Below are positions 1 to 8,733 of a stretch of DNA of 64,000 bases, piece by piece (position 1 is the first letter of the stretch; the number at the start of each line of letters is the position of its first letter). This DNA is from CAZOKZ01 sp964580585. GTDB lineage: Bacteria; Sumerlaeota; Sumerlaeia; SLMS01; JAHLLQ01. The translations under genes were made by a program, and so were the position numbers. The stretch covers positions 1 to 64,000 of the forward strand of contig CAZOKZ010000016.1 of assembly GCA_964580585.1 (NCBI GenBank), written 5' to 3'. The notes under the pieces were generated by a model. It did not search any database and was not told the DNA's origin. It saw nothing but the letters and a program-made list of their open reading frames with translations.

Positions 1-2
1 CG

Positions 3-416
3 ATTGATTACTTCCTTGAATTTATGATTCGTAATTTCTGCATCATGGAGGTGCTCTACTATCTTGGCCCTCAAAATATTTCGATGATCAAAAATATCGC
101 ACAAAGCAGAGATGCCGTCAGCAGCGTCCCCGCATTTTACGCTCTCATTCGATTTGCTCATCGTGGTATTAAAAGACGCGCTATTTTAGAATTTATCCAG
201 AAACGATTAGATTTTTTTGAAGAATTCGAGTTGATTGGTTTACGATTCGCTCTAGATTTATACCCCTGTGAGAACCAAGCACTAACAAGCCGAATCCAAC
301 AAATCATTGACGATAAATACGGGCGGTTCAAAGATGACGAAGATACGCAGGAATTCATCAAGGCGTTATCAACCATTCGCCCAACAGCAATGTATGGCAT
401 GAAAACCACCCATTAG
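3..416 (+). CDS. Unknown protein, 5'-truncated by window edge
   Basis: The reading frame is open from the first bases of the window. The methionine at position 24 is therefore probably internal, and only the C-terminal ~137 residues of a longer protein are seen. The visible part is soluble, rich in Ile, Phe, Arg and Glu, and looks mostly alpha-helical, perhaps a helical-repeat type fold. No catalytic motif or membrane segment is visible. The gene ends four bases inside the stop of the convergent gene on the other strand. The family is not recognised. Confidence 0.55.
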   Translation: MDYFLEFMIRNFCIMEVLYYLGPQNISMIKNIAQSRDAVSSVPAFYALIRFAHRGIKRRAILEFIQKRLDFFEEFELIGLRFALDLYPCENQALTSRIQQIIDDKYGRFKDDEDTQEFIKALSTIRPTAMYGMKTTH

Positions 417-1618
417 TTTTTTGGGTTCGTTTGCAAACGACTCACCAATTCCTCATACGAACCGGGACGGTTGCAGAACAATTCATCCGCAAAAACTTGA
501 GCTCCATACGTATCAATCAACTTTTCGGCTTTCAACCACGAGAGCGAAAAGGGCAATTCCATATATATTCGCTCCTCACCAGTAACAAGCGATGTGTCAA
601 CGCTCGTATTCTCAGGCACAATGAATTCAAAATCTTCCAGGGGGATGTTTGTATTAACATTAATATCAGTAATTTGAATTGTTTCTATTTCTCTTGGCTC
701 AACGGTTCGGTTTCCATATTTTTCTACTTGCCTGAAATCCGTTTTCTCCATGGTAAGAGGAAACCAAGCGCCTCCAATTAACTGATAATTATCGTAGCTT
801 GTCTTGGATTTTAATATTCGTTCGCCGGTTTCTGAATGTTCTCGATATGTAACAAACTCTCCCACTTGATAACCATACTGTGGCAGCAGCGTGTATTCAT
901 CTCGGTCAGGCCAGGTGAAACCCTTATAATGCAAACTGCTTCGAAGAACAACGTGCTCGGGATCTCCATCCGATATCTCATATTGATAACGATCGCAATA
1001 ATCGAGAAAGCCCTCAAAATCTATTTGGCCTCGCCGAATATCACTTCCTCCAATAATTGCCATGTGCATTATCCCCCAATCGAATGCAAATTCCGGACTC
1101 ACCGACAAACTTCCCGGTTCCGTTTGTTCTTCATTAGGCGGATTGCCAGGCATGTAATCGTAAGAAAAACTGGGGCCTTGAAAGAACTGTGGAATTAGAA
1201 CTCTATTTCCATAATCTTCGACGACATCCGAATTTAGCACACGTCGCTTATGTTCCAAAGGGACCCTTCTGCAACTATAGTATGTCCCATCCCACTTAAT
1301 GGAAACTTCGCTGACAGATTTTCGCCACCCGTTATTCATCCTGACCAACTCTTCCATCATTCCTTTATCAAACGAAGGCCCAAGATGTTCATGACGTTTA
1401 CTTGCTTCTTCTACCTCTTCTTGAAATTCCTCGTTTGTTAGAACCTGCTCCATTTTTTCCGTCGCCCAAGTTCCCGTCACTTCGATCGATTGAATCTTTC
1501 GGGCATTGTCATAGTGAAGTCTCAGAATATCTTCTTTCGTTTGTGCAAACATCGGAACGACACAAAAGAAAAGAAGACAGGTTATCAAGAGGGGTAAATA
1601 AAATTTTCGATAGGCCAT
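413..1618 (-). CDS. Exported protein with LolA-like C-terminal part, unknown function
   Basis: The start at 1618 is chosen because TTGGAGAAC lies just upstream and the protein then begins with a clean signal peptide (MAYRKF, a hydrophobic run, then a probable cut after MFAQ). The mature part is ~380 residues, soluble, and rich in Tyr, Glu and aromatic beta-strand patterns. The C-terminal half, with a KSxYDNYQLIGGAWFP stretch followed by ITDINVNTNIPLEDFEF, resembles the half-barrel of LolA/LolB-like and outer-membrane lipoprotein-sorting families. That resemblance is by eye only. It is periplasmic or outer-membrane associated by inference. It converges with the truncated gene at the window start. 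Base composition is more AT-rich than proA next door. Confidence 0.6.
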   Translation of the reverse strand: MAYRKFYLPLLITCLLFFCVVPMFAQTKEDILRLHYDNARKIQSIEVTGTWATEKMEQVLTNEEFQEEVEEASKRHEHLGPSFDKGMMEELVRMNNGWRKSVSEVSIKWDGTYYSCRRVPLEHKRRVLNSDVVEDYGNRVLIPQFFQGPSFSYDYMPGNPPNEEQTEPGSLSVSPEFAFDWGIMHMAIIGGSDIRRGQIDFEGFLDYCDRYQYEISDGDPEHVVLRSSLHYKGFTWPDRDEYTLLPQYGYQVGEFVTYREHSETGERILKSKTSYDNYQLIGGAWFPLTMEKTDFRQVEKYGNRTVEPREIETIQITDINVNTNIPLEDFEFIVPENTSVDTSLVTGEERIYMELPFSLSWLKAEKLIDTYGAQVFADELFCNRPGSYEELVSRLQTNPKN

Positions 1619-1690
1619 AAGAGTTCTCCAAATCAGAGATTTACCACATAGGACGTTACAGCCAAGAAAATTCCCACACACTTTTGAATA

Positions 1691-1888
1691 TTATTTGTTT
1701 TTCGCCTCTGCCTGCGGATGCGGCTTTTCCCCCTCGCAGGGCGTGCGTTTCCCACAGCATCCCTTCACCAAGGGCGCACCCACGGCGCAACGTTTGCACA
1801 ATGTCTTTTTACAAACCGGGCACATGAGCAAATCGGTGAAGTTGCCCATGTGAAAGCAAAAGTCACAGGTGACGTATCTTACGGTCAT
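1691..1888 (-). CDS. Small Cys-rich putative zinc-binding protein coupled to proA
   Basis: A 65-residue protein starts at an ATG that overlaps the proA stop codon (ATGA, 1885-1888), so its translation is probably coupled to proA. It contains CDFC (residues 8-11), CPVC (23-26), CKRC (31-34) and a C-terminal CCGKRTPC cluster, enough for two zinc sites in a treble-clef or B-box-like arrangement. The tail is charged (EGEKPHPQAEAKNK). No enzyme motif is visible. It may be a small regulatory or structural zinc protein. Most of the longer open frame extending upstream of this ATG is only a shadow of proA. Confidence 0.55.
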   Translation of the reverse strand: MTVRYVTCDFCFHMGNFTDLLMCPVCKKTLCKRCAVGAPLVKGCCGKRTPCEGEKPHPQAEAKNK

Positions 1889-3156
1889 TCCCGAATTTGC
1901 CCTTCGCCAAAGACGACCCATTTGCCCGTCGTCAATTCGCGCAATCCCATCGGCCCGCGCGCGTGCAGTTTGTCGGTCGAGATACCAATCTCGGCGCCAA
2001 AACCGTACTCTCCCCCATCGCTGAACCGCGTCGAGCAATTGATGTGAATGCACGCGGAATCCACGCGACGCTGGAACGCCATAATATTGTTGTAATCGCG
2101 CGTCACGATGGATTCGGTATGCTGCGAACCGTACGTGTTGATGAATTCGATGGCGTCGTCCATGGAATCGACCACGCGCGCGGCGATAATCAGGTCGAGG
2201 TACTCCATGCCCCAGTCTTCTTCGGTGGCGGGAACGATGTCCGAGCCAAATTCCTGCACGCGCTGGCAGCCGCGAATCTCGACGCCGCGTTCTTGCAACG
2301 CTTTGATCGCGCGGGGCAGGAACTGCGCTGCCACGGCTTTGTGCACGAGCAACGTTTCCGCCGCGTTGCACACGCCGGTACGATGGGTTTTCGAATTCAC
2401 CACAATGCGCTCGGCCACGTCGAGGTCCGCGAATTCGTCCACGTACACGGTGCAGTTGCCGTCGAGGTGCTTGATCACGGGAATGATCGAATCTTCCATG
2501 ATGCGGCGGATCAGACCCTTGCCGCCGCGCGGGATGATCAGGTCGATGAAACGGTCGGCTCTCAGCATCGCGCCGACGGCTTCGCGGTCGGTGGTGGGAA
2601 CGAGTTGAACGCTGGCACGGGGCAGGCCTGCCTGTTCGCAGGCCTCGGCGAGCAATTCCGCCAGCACCATGTTCGAGTGGAACGCTTCGGACCCGCCACG
2701 CAGGAACGCGGCGTTGCCGGATTTGAGGCAGAGCGCCCCGGCATCGACGGTCACGTTGGGACGCGATTCGTAAATAATCCCCACCACGCCAATGGGCGAA
2801 CGCATGCAACCGATTTTCAGCCCGTTGGGGCGCACGCGCATGTTTTCAATCTCGCCGACGGGATCGGGTAACGCGGCAATCTCGCGCACGGCGGTGATGA
2901 TGCCGTCGATGCGTTTGTCGTTCAGTTCGAGCCGGTCGATCATCGCGGCGCTCAAGCCGTTGGCGCGCCCGGCTTCGAGATCGCGAGCGTTTTCCGTTTT
3001 AATACGGTCGCGATTGGCTTCAAATGCCTTCGCCATGTTTTCCAACGCCTGATTTTTCACTGCTGGCGGGGCGCCCGCCAACACGCGCGAGGCAGCGCGG
3101 GCGGCCTGGCCCATTTGGTCGATCATTTCAGCAATGGAAACATCGGTAACAGACAT
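1885..3156 (-). CDS. proA: Gamma-glutamyl phosphate reductase
   Basis: ProA reduces gamma-glutamyl phosphate to glutamate-5-semialdehyde with NADPH, the second step of proline synthesis, in the cytoplasm. The protein is 423 residues from the ATG at 3156 (MSVTDVS), close to the usual ~417; upstream in-frame codons would add a non-homologous extension. Visible family features are YESRPNVTVDAGALCLKSGNA (about residues 129-149), the RGGKGLIRRI segment near 210, and the catalytic cysteine in HRTGVCNAAETLL (Cys263). The C-terminal VDSACIHINCSTRFSDGGEYGFGAEIGIST-type segment is also typical of ProA. No proB lies beside it here; the downstream partner is a small Cys-rich protein sharing an ATGA overlap. 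Confidence 0.96.
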   Translation of the reverse strand: MSVTDVSIAEMIDQMGQAARAASRVLAGAPPAVKNQALENMAKAFEANRDRIKTENARDLEAGRANGLSAAMIDRLELNDKRIDGIITAVREIAALPDPVGEIENMRVRPNGLKIGCMRSPIGVVGIIYESRPNVTVDAGALCLKSGNAAFLRGGSEAFHSNMVLAELLAEACEQAGLPRASVQLVPTTDREAVGAMLRADRFIDLIIPRGGKGLIRRIMEDSIIPVIKHLDGNCTVYVDEFADLDVAERIVVNSKTHRTGVCNAAETLLVHKAVAAQFLPRAIKALQERGVEIRGCQRVQEFGSDIVPATEEDWGMEYLDLIIAARVVDSMDDAIEFINTYGSQHTESIVTRDYNNIMAFQRRVDSACIHINCSTRFSDGGEYGFGAEIGISTDKLHARGPMGLRELTTGKWVVFGEGQIRE

Positions 3157-3498
3157 GGTGAACGACTCCAAATATTTACGGAATGAATCGGAAACATCGC
3201 GGAGTGTTTCCTTGTCAAAAAACGCTAGACGGGAAGCTTTCCCACCGCAAGGACGAGATTCAGATTTTCCTTCGCGGACAAACAACATCCGAAAAAAGAC
3301 TTGGCACAATTCATGAAACATGATCTAAGGTATAGTGTTGATTGAAAGGACAAGTTGGCCTTCAATGCAACAATCGACAACAAGCCGCAAGCAAACCATG
3401 CAAAAACAAAAGGCGACTGGGTTGCATTTTCGACTTGATTGCCAACCCAAATCTGCATCAACTAGACGTCAAATGATAGACGCAAGGATCGATCAATA
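3157..3498. other. Divergent intergenic region between proA and the thioredoxin/GBD gene
   Basis: This 342-base gap should hold promoters for proA (minus) and for the exported protein starting at 3499 (plus). A TATAGT element at 3331-3336 is a fair -10 box for the plus strand, but no good -35 stands at the right distance. An imperfect inverted repeat, ATTGAAAGG (3341-3349) with CCTTCAAT (3359-3366), follows it and could be an operator or a leader hairpin. No gene is supported; open frames here are extensions of proA or random. Confidence 0.35.
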
Positions 3499-4551
3499 AT
3501 GAATTACTCGAAAATCTGCTATAAAACATTGTCACTTCTCGCTTTATGCTGCCTGATGAGCACCGCGTTGATGGCGCAGTCGATTTCGTTCGATACGTCG
3601 TGGATCGATGATCTGCAAAATGGAATGAGCAAGGGCAAAAGCGAAAAGAAACCAGTCGTCATCTATTACTATAACAATATCGCTCGTCCCTGCAGCACGA
3701 TGAAGGTGGAAACCCTGGAAGACTCCACGGTGCGTACGCGTTTGGAAGATTTCATCCCCGTTGCTGTCAACACCCAGGATTATCCGATGCTGGCCCAGGA
3801 CGCGGGTGTCTTCAAGGTGCCCACCGTGGTATTTCGCGATCCGAACGGAAACGAGTTGGACCGCGCGATCGGCTTCAAATCCACGTCGGATTTCACGAAG
3901 TATCTCGACCGCGTGCGGATGGCAACGTCGAGCAGCGCGGGCAATGGTTCGGGAAGAGTAACCCCATTCACAAGCGCTGCGATCGATATTACAATCCCTT
4001 CTCAAGGCACCCAGCAGGTCAGCCTGACCGTTCCATCGCCCTATGCGCAACAAGTCACCCTGGTGGGCGATTTCAACGACTGGCGCAAGGACGCAACACC
4101 GATGAGGAGGATATCGTCGGGCGATTGGGCCGCGACGATTTACCTGCCCGAGGGAGTGTATGAATATAAGTTCCTGATGAATGGCAGCGATTATCAACCG
4201 AACATGAATTCGCCGTTCAAAAAGGCCGATCCCTATGGGGCCATGAATTCAGTGCTCATCGTGGGAAATCCAAAAACATCGCCTCGCATCAATGGTCGCC
4301 AGGTGACTTTCGTGATCTATCGCCCCGAGGCGAAGAATATCCAGGTGGCAGGTTCTTTCAACGATTGGAAAGAGTTCACGATGTACCGCAATCCGAAGGA
4401 TCCGGCCATGTGGGGAGCGCGCTACACGCTCGAACCGGGAACATACACCTATAAATTAGTCATCGACGGCGTTTGGATGGAAGACCCGGAAAACTACACA
4501 CTTATCGACGATGGTATTGGAAACCGAAACAGTTCCTTTACAATCAAATAA
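3499..4551 (+). CDS. Exported thioredoxin-fold protein with two glycogen-binding domains (paralogue 1)
   Basis: The 350-residue product begins with a signal peptide (hydrophobic ~10-24, probable cut after LMAQ). Residues ~34-140 read as a thioredoxin fold: a PVVIYYYNN strand, ARPC (62-65) in the active-site position, and cis-proline in FKVPTVV (Pro108). The first active-site cysteine is replaced by alanine, so ordinary disulfide exchange is unlikely. Two immunoglobulin-like glycogen-binding (AMPK-beta/CBM48-type) domains follow at ~178-256 (VGDFNDW, YEYKF) and ~266-350 (AGSFNDW, YTYKLVIDGVW), keeping the tryptophans used for alpha-glucan contact in this family. A second copy lies immediately downstream. 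Likely periplasmic or surface-located; binding of alpha-glucan or another polymer is inferred. Confidence 0.82.
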   Translation: MNYSKICYKTLSLLALCCLMSTALMAQSISFDTSWIDDLQNGMSKGKSEKKPVVIYYYNNIARPCSTMKVETLEDSTVRTRLEDFIPVAVNTQDYPMLAQDAGVFKVPTVVFRDPNGNELDRAIGFKSTSDFTKYLDRVRMATSSSAGNGSGRVTPFTSAAIDITIPSQGTQQVSLTVPSPYAQQVTLVGDFNDWRKDATPMRRISSGDWAATIYLPEGVYEYKFLMNGSDYQPNMNSPFKKADPYGAMNSVLIVGNPKTSPRINGRQVTFVIYRPEAKNIQVAGSFNDWKEFTMYRNPKDPAMWGARYTLEPGTYTYKLVIDGVWMEDPENYTLIDDGIGNRNSSFTIK

Positions 4552-4577
4552 TGCGCTGCCATGACCTGTTTTTGCGA

Positions 4578-4605
4578 AGCCCCCGGAATTTCCGAGGGCT
4601 TTTTT
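4578..4605 (+). terminator. Rho-independent terminator after paralogue 1
   Basis: The inverted repeat AGCCCCCGG / CCGAGGGCT with a short AATTT loop is followed by a T run. It lies 27 bases after the stop at 4551, which suggests that the two paralogues are mostly separate transcripts. Confidence 0.8.
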
Positions 4606-4760
4606 GCATCCAATTTCAAAAATCGGGATTTTCACCTTGTAGCGGTTTCAACGTCTCATCAAACTTCCTGATCATTTCCTAATTGTTTGCATGGCCGACG
4701 GAAACTTTTCTTTCTCCCCCCTTGTCAAAGGTTCAGTCGGTAATTTGGAGGGCCGCAAAA

Positions 4761-5840
4761 ATGAAGGTTTACCCAGTCGGCGTCCGTTTCCGCCGCACCA
4801 TTTTTTGTCTGATGCTGGCAGCTTTTGCCTTGCTGACAACTGTGCCGGTTTTGGCTCAAAATCATCCCGTTCGTTGGCTGAATAGGCTGAATGATGCGAC
4901 CGCCGCGCGTAACAGTTCGCAAAAACCACAACTCATCTATTTTTACAACACGGTCGCTCGCCCCTGTGCCGTGATGAAGAAAGAAACCCTGGATAACACC
5001 GCCATTCAACGTCGTCTCCAGGACTTCGTGTGCGTGTCGATCAATACCCAATCCGACCCGAATGCTGCACAACAATACGGTATTTTCAAAGTCCCCACCG
5101 TGGTGATGCTCGATGCCAAAGGCAAAGAGGTGGACCGCGCCATCGGGTATAAAAATCAGTATGAATTTTCGCGTTATCTGGATCGTGTACGAATCGCCGC
5201 CGCCGAGGATTCGACGGGAAACAGCTCGGGCGGATTGGGGGCTTCGATTCTTCCCTTCAAGAATTCCGCGGTGGATATCACTGTACCAACCGATGGAACA
5301 TATCCCATTACGCTCACATTGAACGCGCCAACTGCCAAACGGGTCGAAGTTCGAGGCGATTTCAACGACTGGCGCGATGGCGCTACACCCATGCGCAAGA
5401 TCAGCAGCGGCGAATGGGTCGTCACAATCTATCTGATCGAAGGCGTTTACGAGTACTTGTTCCATATCGACGATGGAAACTGGCAGCCCGATGCGCGCAA
5501 TCCCCTCAAAAAGGTCAACAACTACAATACGTACAACTCAATCATTGTGGTTGGAAGTCAAAAGACCTCGCCCATCATCAAGGGAAACGACGTGTATTTC
5601 ATCCTCTATCGCCCCGAGGCCAAAAACATTTCGGTGGCAGGATCGTTCAACAATTGGGAAATCCTGACTATGTTCCGCAACCCCAAGGATCCCGCCATGT
5701 GGGGAGCCCAATATACCCTGCCCCCCGGCGATTACGTTTATAAATACGTCATCGACGAAGAATGGACGAACGATCCGGAAAATTACTGGCCAGTGGACGA
5801 TGGTTCGGGTCACATTAATAGTAGTTTTAGCGTAAGGTGA
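4761..5840 (+). CDS. Exported thioredoxin-fold protein with two glycogen-binding domains (paralogue 2)
   Basis: A 359-residue paralogue of the preceding gene with the same domain order. The ATG at 4761 is chosen because TTTGGAGGG precedes it and the N-terminus becomes a signal peptide (RRTIFCLML to VLAQ). The thioredoxin-like part again has ARPC (residues 66-69) instead of CxxC, plus FKVPTVV. Glycogen-binding-type domains carry GDFNDW, YEYLFHIDDGNW, AGSFNNW and YVYKYVIDEEW. The shared ARPC shows that loss of the first cysteine predates the duplication. Long identical stretches such as YRPEAKNI and RNPKDPAMWGA link the copies. Function is unknown; a binding rather than redox role is inferred. 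It is likely exported and sits upstream of a histidine kinase gene. Confidence 0.82.
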   Translation: MKVYPVGVRFRRTIFCLMLAAFALLTTVPVLAQNHPVRWLNRLNDATAARNSSQKPQLIYFYNTVARPCAVMKKETLDNTAIQRRLQDFVCVSINTQSDPNAAQQYGIFKVPTVVMLDAKGKEVDRAIGYKNQYEFSRYLDRVRIAAAEDSTGNSSGGLGASILPFKNSAVDITVPTDGTYPITLTLNAPTAKRVEVRGDFNDWRDGATPMRKISSGEWVVTIYLIEGVYEYLFHIDDGNWQPDARNPLKKVNNYNTYNSIIVVGSQKTSPIIKGNDVYFILYRPEAKNISVAGSFNNWEILTMFRNPKDPAMWGAQYTLPPGDYVYKYVIDEEWTNDPENYWPVDDGSGHINSSFSVR

Positions 5841-5863
5841 TTTCATTTCGTTCAGGTTGATCG

Positions 5864-5900
5864 GGAGCGCGGAGCGAGTCTTCGCGCTCCTTGCCTTTTT
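5864..5900 (+). terminator. Probable terminator after paralogue 2
   Basis: GGAGCGC (5864-5870) pairs with GCGCTCC (5884-5890) around a 13-base loop, then TTGCCTTTTT. It lies shortly after the stop at 5840 and before the histidine kinase at 6003. Confidence 0.6.
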
Positions 5901-6002
5901 GAGACATATTCTCAACCCGAGACAATATGCATCTCTTGGCGAGATTCCTGCAAGGTCCCGGGTGACAGTCGAACAATAGCCGTAATCCACCGGAGTGCTC
6001 CC

Positions 6003-7472
6003 ATGACAACCCGCACATTTTTCACCCAGGCGCTCAATCTACCCATCGAAGCGCTCAACGATTTAGACCTCGATTATTGCCTGGTGGATCAAAACCTCGA
6101 TGTTCAAGAACGCAGTCATCGAGTGGCTCGAGTAGCGGGAAACTTCCATCTCAAGGAGCAACCGCTTCCTCTCAGCCAACTGCTGAAACGGTTTGGCATG
6201 GCAGCAGATGTGGTGGAAACCATGCAGGACGCCACCCGGCATGCTCTCGACGGACATTTCATGATCGTCGGCAAAGATTATCCGCTGTGGAATCTTACCC
6301 CGACACGTCACGTTTGGCACATGGTGGCGGCGCCTTCGATTCATGCGGCAAACACACCAAATGGTGCCGTGTTATTGTTTTTGACCAAAACGGAAGCCGA
6401 CCGAATGCGCCAACGTTACGAGCGCATTCTGGATTCAACGCCAGACGGAATCATGATCATCGATCCCGACCGCCATGTGAGGGTTTTCAACCGTGCTTGC
6501 GGTGAATTGTTGGGACGCGATCCTGCCGAGGTCCTGAAATCTCACTGCCTGTGCGGCGACGTGGTTGGATGCCGCACTGCGGACGGAACGTCGCTCGCTT
6601 CGCAATTGTGCCCGGCGCTTGAATTGTTCCAAGGCACCCGTCAGCATGATATTCAGGAGATGCTCTGCCGAAACGCAAACGGCCAGGACCGATGGGTGGA
6701 AACCAATTACAGTCCAATTTACAACGAAAGTGGCCAGGTCGAGTTTGTCATCGGCATTATGCGCGATATTAACGAGCGGAAGAACCTGGAGGAGAAACTG
6801 CGCCAGACGGAAAAACTGGCTTCGTTGGGGCAATTGACAGCAGGCATCGCGCACGAAATCAAAAATCCGTTAGGCGTGATTTTGTCCTCCGTCGAGTTGA
6901 TTCTGGACGATTCGCGTCCGCGAGAAATGCAAATCGAGGCTGCAACTTTCATCAAAGAGGAAGTCCAACGCCTCGATGAACGTATTCGCGCCTTCCTGCA
7001 ATTCGCCCGCCCTCGTCCTGCACATCCAGAACCGGTTGTGTTGAATGGTTTGATTCGCCGTACGGTAAAAGCCTTTGGTTCGGCATGCGAGAACGTCGAG
7101 ATCCAACTCGACCTTCAACAACCGGAGACCATCGTCCACCTCGACCCTGACCAGTTTCAACAAATCGTCACCAATTTACTGCTGAATGCCGTGGACGCAG
7201 CCGGTGATCCGGGCATGGTTTCGATTAAAACATCGATTACAAATAACCAGATCGTTCTTGAAGTTCAAGACAATGGTCCCGGTGTGAGCGAAGAGCTTCA
7301 GGGCAAGGTGTTCGATCCGTTTTTCACCACAAAAGCAAATGGCACGGGGTTGGGTCTTTCGATCGTGTACCAGATTTGCATCGCGTGGGGGGGGACGGTG
7401 AAATTGGGCAGGTCTTCCTTGGGCGGAGCGCGGTTTCAGGTCTCGATTCCCTACCATGCCCCGTTGGATTAA
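6003..7472 (+). CDS. Soluble PAS-domain sensor histidine kinase (NtrB/AtoS-like)
   Basis: This 489-residue kinase has no membrane segment and should sense a cytoplasmic signal. Residues ~1-130 form an unrecognised N-terminal sensory region and ~137-260 a PAS domain (STPDGIMIIDPDRHVRVFN). The PAS contains a cysteine group (Cys182, 184, 190 and 203) that could bind metal or react to redox state. A short coiled coil leads to the HisKA domain with phosphoaccepting His284 in GIAHEIKNPLG, then a HATPase_c domain with N box (NLLLNAVDAAG), DNGPGV and GTGLGLSIV. This architecture usually pairs with sigma-54-activating response regulators. No regulator is adjacent; the NtrC-type gene at 28165 is the only such candidate in the window. 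It lies between genes for exported glycogen-binding proteins. Confidence 0.92.
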   Translation: MTTRTFFTQALNLPIEALNDLDLDYCLVDQNLDVQERSHRVARVAGNFHLKEQPLPLSQLLKRFGMAADVVETMQDATRHALDGHFMIVGKDYPLWNLTPTRHVWHMVAAPSIHAANTPNGAVLLFLTKTEADRMRQRYERILDSTPDGIMIIDPDRHVRVFNRACGELLGRDPAEVLKSHCLCGDVVGCRTADGTSLASQLCPALELFQGTRQHDIQEMLCRNANGQDRWVETNYSPIYNESGQVEFVIGIMRDINERKNLEEKLRQTEKLASLGQLTAGIAHEIKNPLGVILSSVELILDDSRPREMQIEAATFIKEEVQRLDERIRAFLQFARPRPAHPEPVVLNGLIRRTVKAFGSACENVEIQLDLQQPETIVHLDPDQFQQIVTNLLLNAVDAAGDPGMVSIKTSITNNQIVLEVQDNGPGVSEELQGKVFDPFFTTKANGTGLGLSIVYQICIAWGGTVKLGRSSLGGARFQVSIPYHAPLD

Positions 7473-7479
7473 ACACGTT

Positions 7480-7516
7480 CGGGAGCGCCCGCGGATGGCG
7501 CTCCCGATCTCTTTTC
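7480..7516 (+). terminator. Rho-independent terminator after the histidine kinase
   Basis: A perfect ten-base stem, CGGGAGCGCC (7480-7489) with GGCGCTCCCG (7497-7506), is followed by ATCTCTTTTC. It separates the kinase from the convergent gene ending at 7544. Confidence 0.85.
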
Positions 7517-7543
7517 TCGTCAATTGGCTAAAAGGGATGGAAC

Positions 7544-8350
7544 TCAGGGGGTTACCGGCGTGTCCTGGTCCGAAGTGGGACTTGTGGATTGATTGGCAGC
7601 GTTTACCGACTCGTTGAGTGAATCGGCATTGGGCTTCGGCTCGTTCGAGATAGGTGTGTTGGTAATCGCTCTGCCCGTTCGTTTTCTTGCTTCAATGATT
7701 GCAACGGGTTCTTCGCCCGGCAAGGGGCGGAAATTGTTGTCGAATCCATTTTCGTCTTCCTGGATCAACACGCCTTCCTTGGGTAGTTCGACCAGCCAGT
7801 CGCCATCGACCACATATTTGTAGGCGAAGGGGCGCTTGAGAAAAATGTGCGCGCGCCAGGTCCCATCCTCTCCCTTGCGCAGATTCAAATACCCCGGTTC
7901 CCATTTGTCGAAATCCCCTGCCACGGAGACCGATTCGACTTCGGGATCGTTCCATTCAAAGAGTTCGAAAATTTTCTGAGGGGGGGTGATCATTTCGTCC
8001 GCTTTGACAATCATGGCACTGTTGTATCCGCCAAGACCATCGGGCGCATATACGGGTCTCACGGGATCAAGTTCCCACTTGTCGGGTGTTCCGTCCGCAG
8101 GAGTAATCACCAATTTATACTGGTGCGCACCATCTTTGAGCGGAACATTGATCGTGTATTGCTCACCCGTGAATTCAAATTCATGAGTATCTGGAGCCCA
8201 TTCATTGAACGAACCGGCCAGATGGATGGTGGAAATTTCATAATTGAATGCCGAGGGTGGGATCGTGATTTCCACCGCCTGCGCCGACATGCTGAGTGCT
8301 CCGAACGTCAGAGCCAGGAATCCTGATGGTACAAAACGCGTGAGTCTCAT
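7544..8350 (-). CDS. Exported protein with two glycogen-binding-type domains
   Basis: The 268-residue product has a signal peptide (MRLTRFVPSGF to MSAQA) and two AMPK-beta/CBM48-like beta-sandwich domains, about residues 27-115 (HLAGSFNEWAPD, HQYKLVI) and 125-205 (VAGDFDKWEPG, FAYKYVVDGDWLV). A low-complexity tail rich in Asn, Ser, Thr and Pro follows. Unlike the two paralogues at 3499 and 4761 there is no thioredoxin-fold part. The tail may be a flexible surface linker. It converges with the histidine kinase gene. Polysaccharide binding outside the cytoplasm is inferred from the domain family; such domains are otherwise typical of intracellular glycogen enzymes. Confidence 0.8.
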   Translation of the reverse strand: MRLTRFVPSGFLALTFGALSMSAQAVEITIPPSAFNYEISTIHLAGSFNEWAPDTHEFEFTGEQYTINVPLKDGAHQYKLVITPADGTPDKWELDPVRPVYAPDGLGGYNSAMIVKADEMITPPQKIFELFEWNDPEVESVSVAGDFDKWEPGYLNLRKGEDGTWRAHIFLKRPFAYKYVVDGDWLVELPKEGVLIQEDENGFDNNFRPLPGEEPVAIIEARKRTGRAITNTPISNEPKPNADSLNESVNAANQSTSPTSDQDTPVTP

Positions 8351-8733
8351 CCTGTCATACCTTCCAACCTGATTGATTTTTCGATGTTAGCACCTTTGCA
8401 AGGCCCATATTCCGTGAATTGCCCGCAACAATTCCGTCACCCGGGGCAAAAACGTTCGAGTGTAATAGACGGGGGACTGGAATTGCGAGCGTTCCTGTCG
8501 GAATTTGGTTGGATGAAGTGTCAAAACTACCCTGCAATCTTTCCGAAGGGTCTCAAATCTGTCTGCGAGTTGTCACGAAGATTATGCAGCGGTGATGTTT
8601 TTTTTCCCTCGCGATGCTCAAGTACCCTTTTCTGGGGGATTTTTCGCCTGTACCCCGCAGGCAAGGCTTGCGGCCCGAGGGGCTATTGGGTCCTGATAGG
8701 CACCCCCACAGAATTCCAACGCAGGGATTCGTT
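8351..8733. other. Divergent intergenic region upstream of plsC-like gene
   Basis: This 383-base gap separates the glycogen-binding gene (minus) from the acyltransferase (plus). Near 8660-8690 a GC-rich imperfect hairpin (CCGCAGGC-AAG-GCTTGCGG) could form in the acyltransferase leader. No clear sigma-70 pair and no supported gene are visible; the open frames in the gap lack ribosome sites. Confidence 0.3.

Noticed and set aside
1897..2871. A 324-codon plus-strand frame within proA
   Set aside because: Shadow of proA, whose catalytic motifs are all on the other strand.
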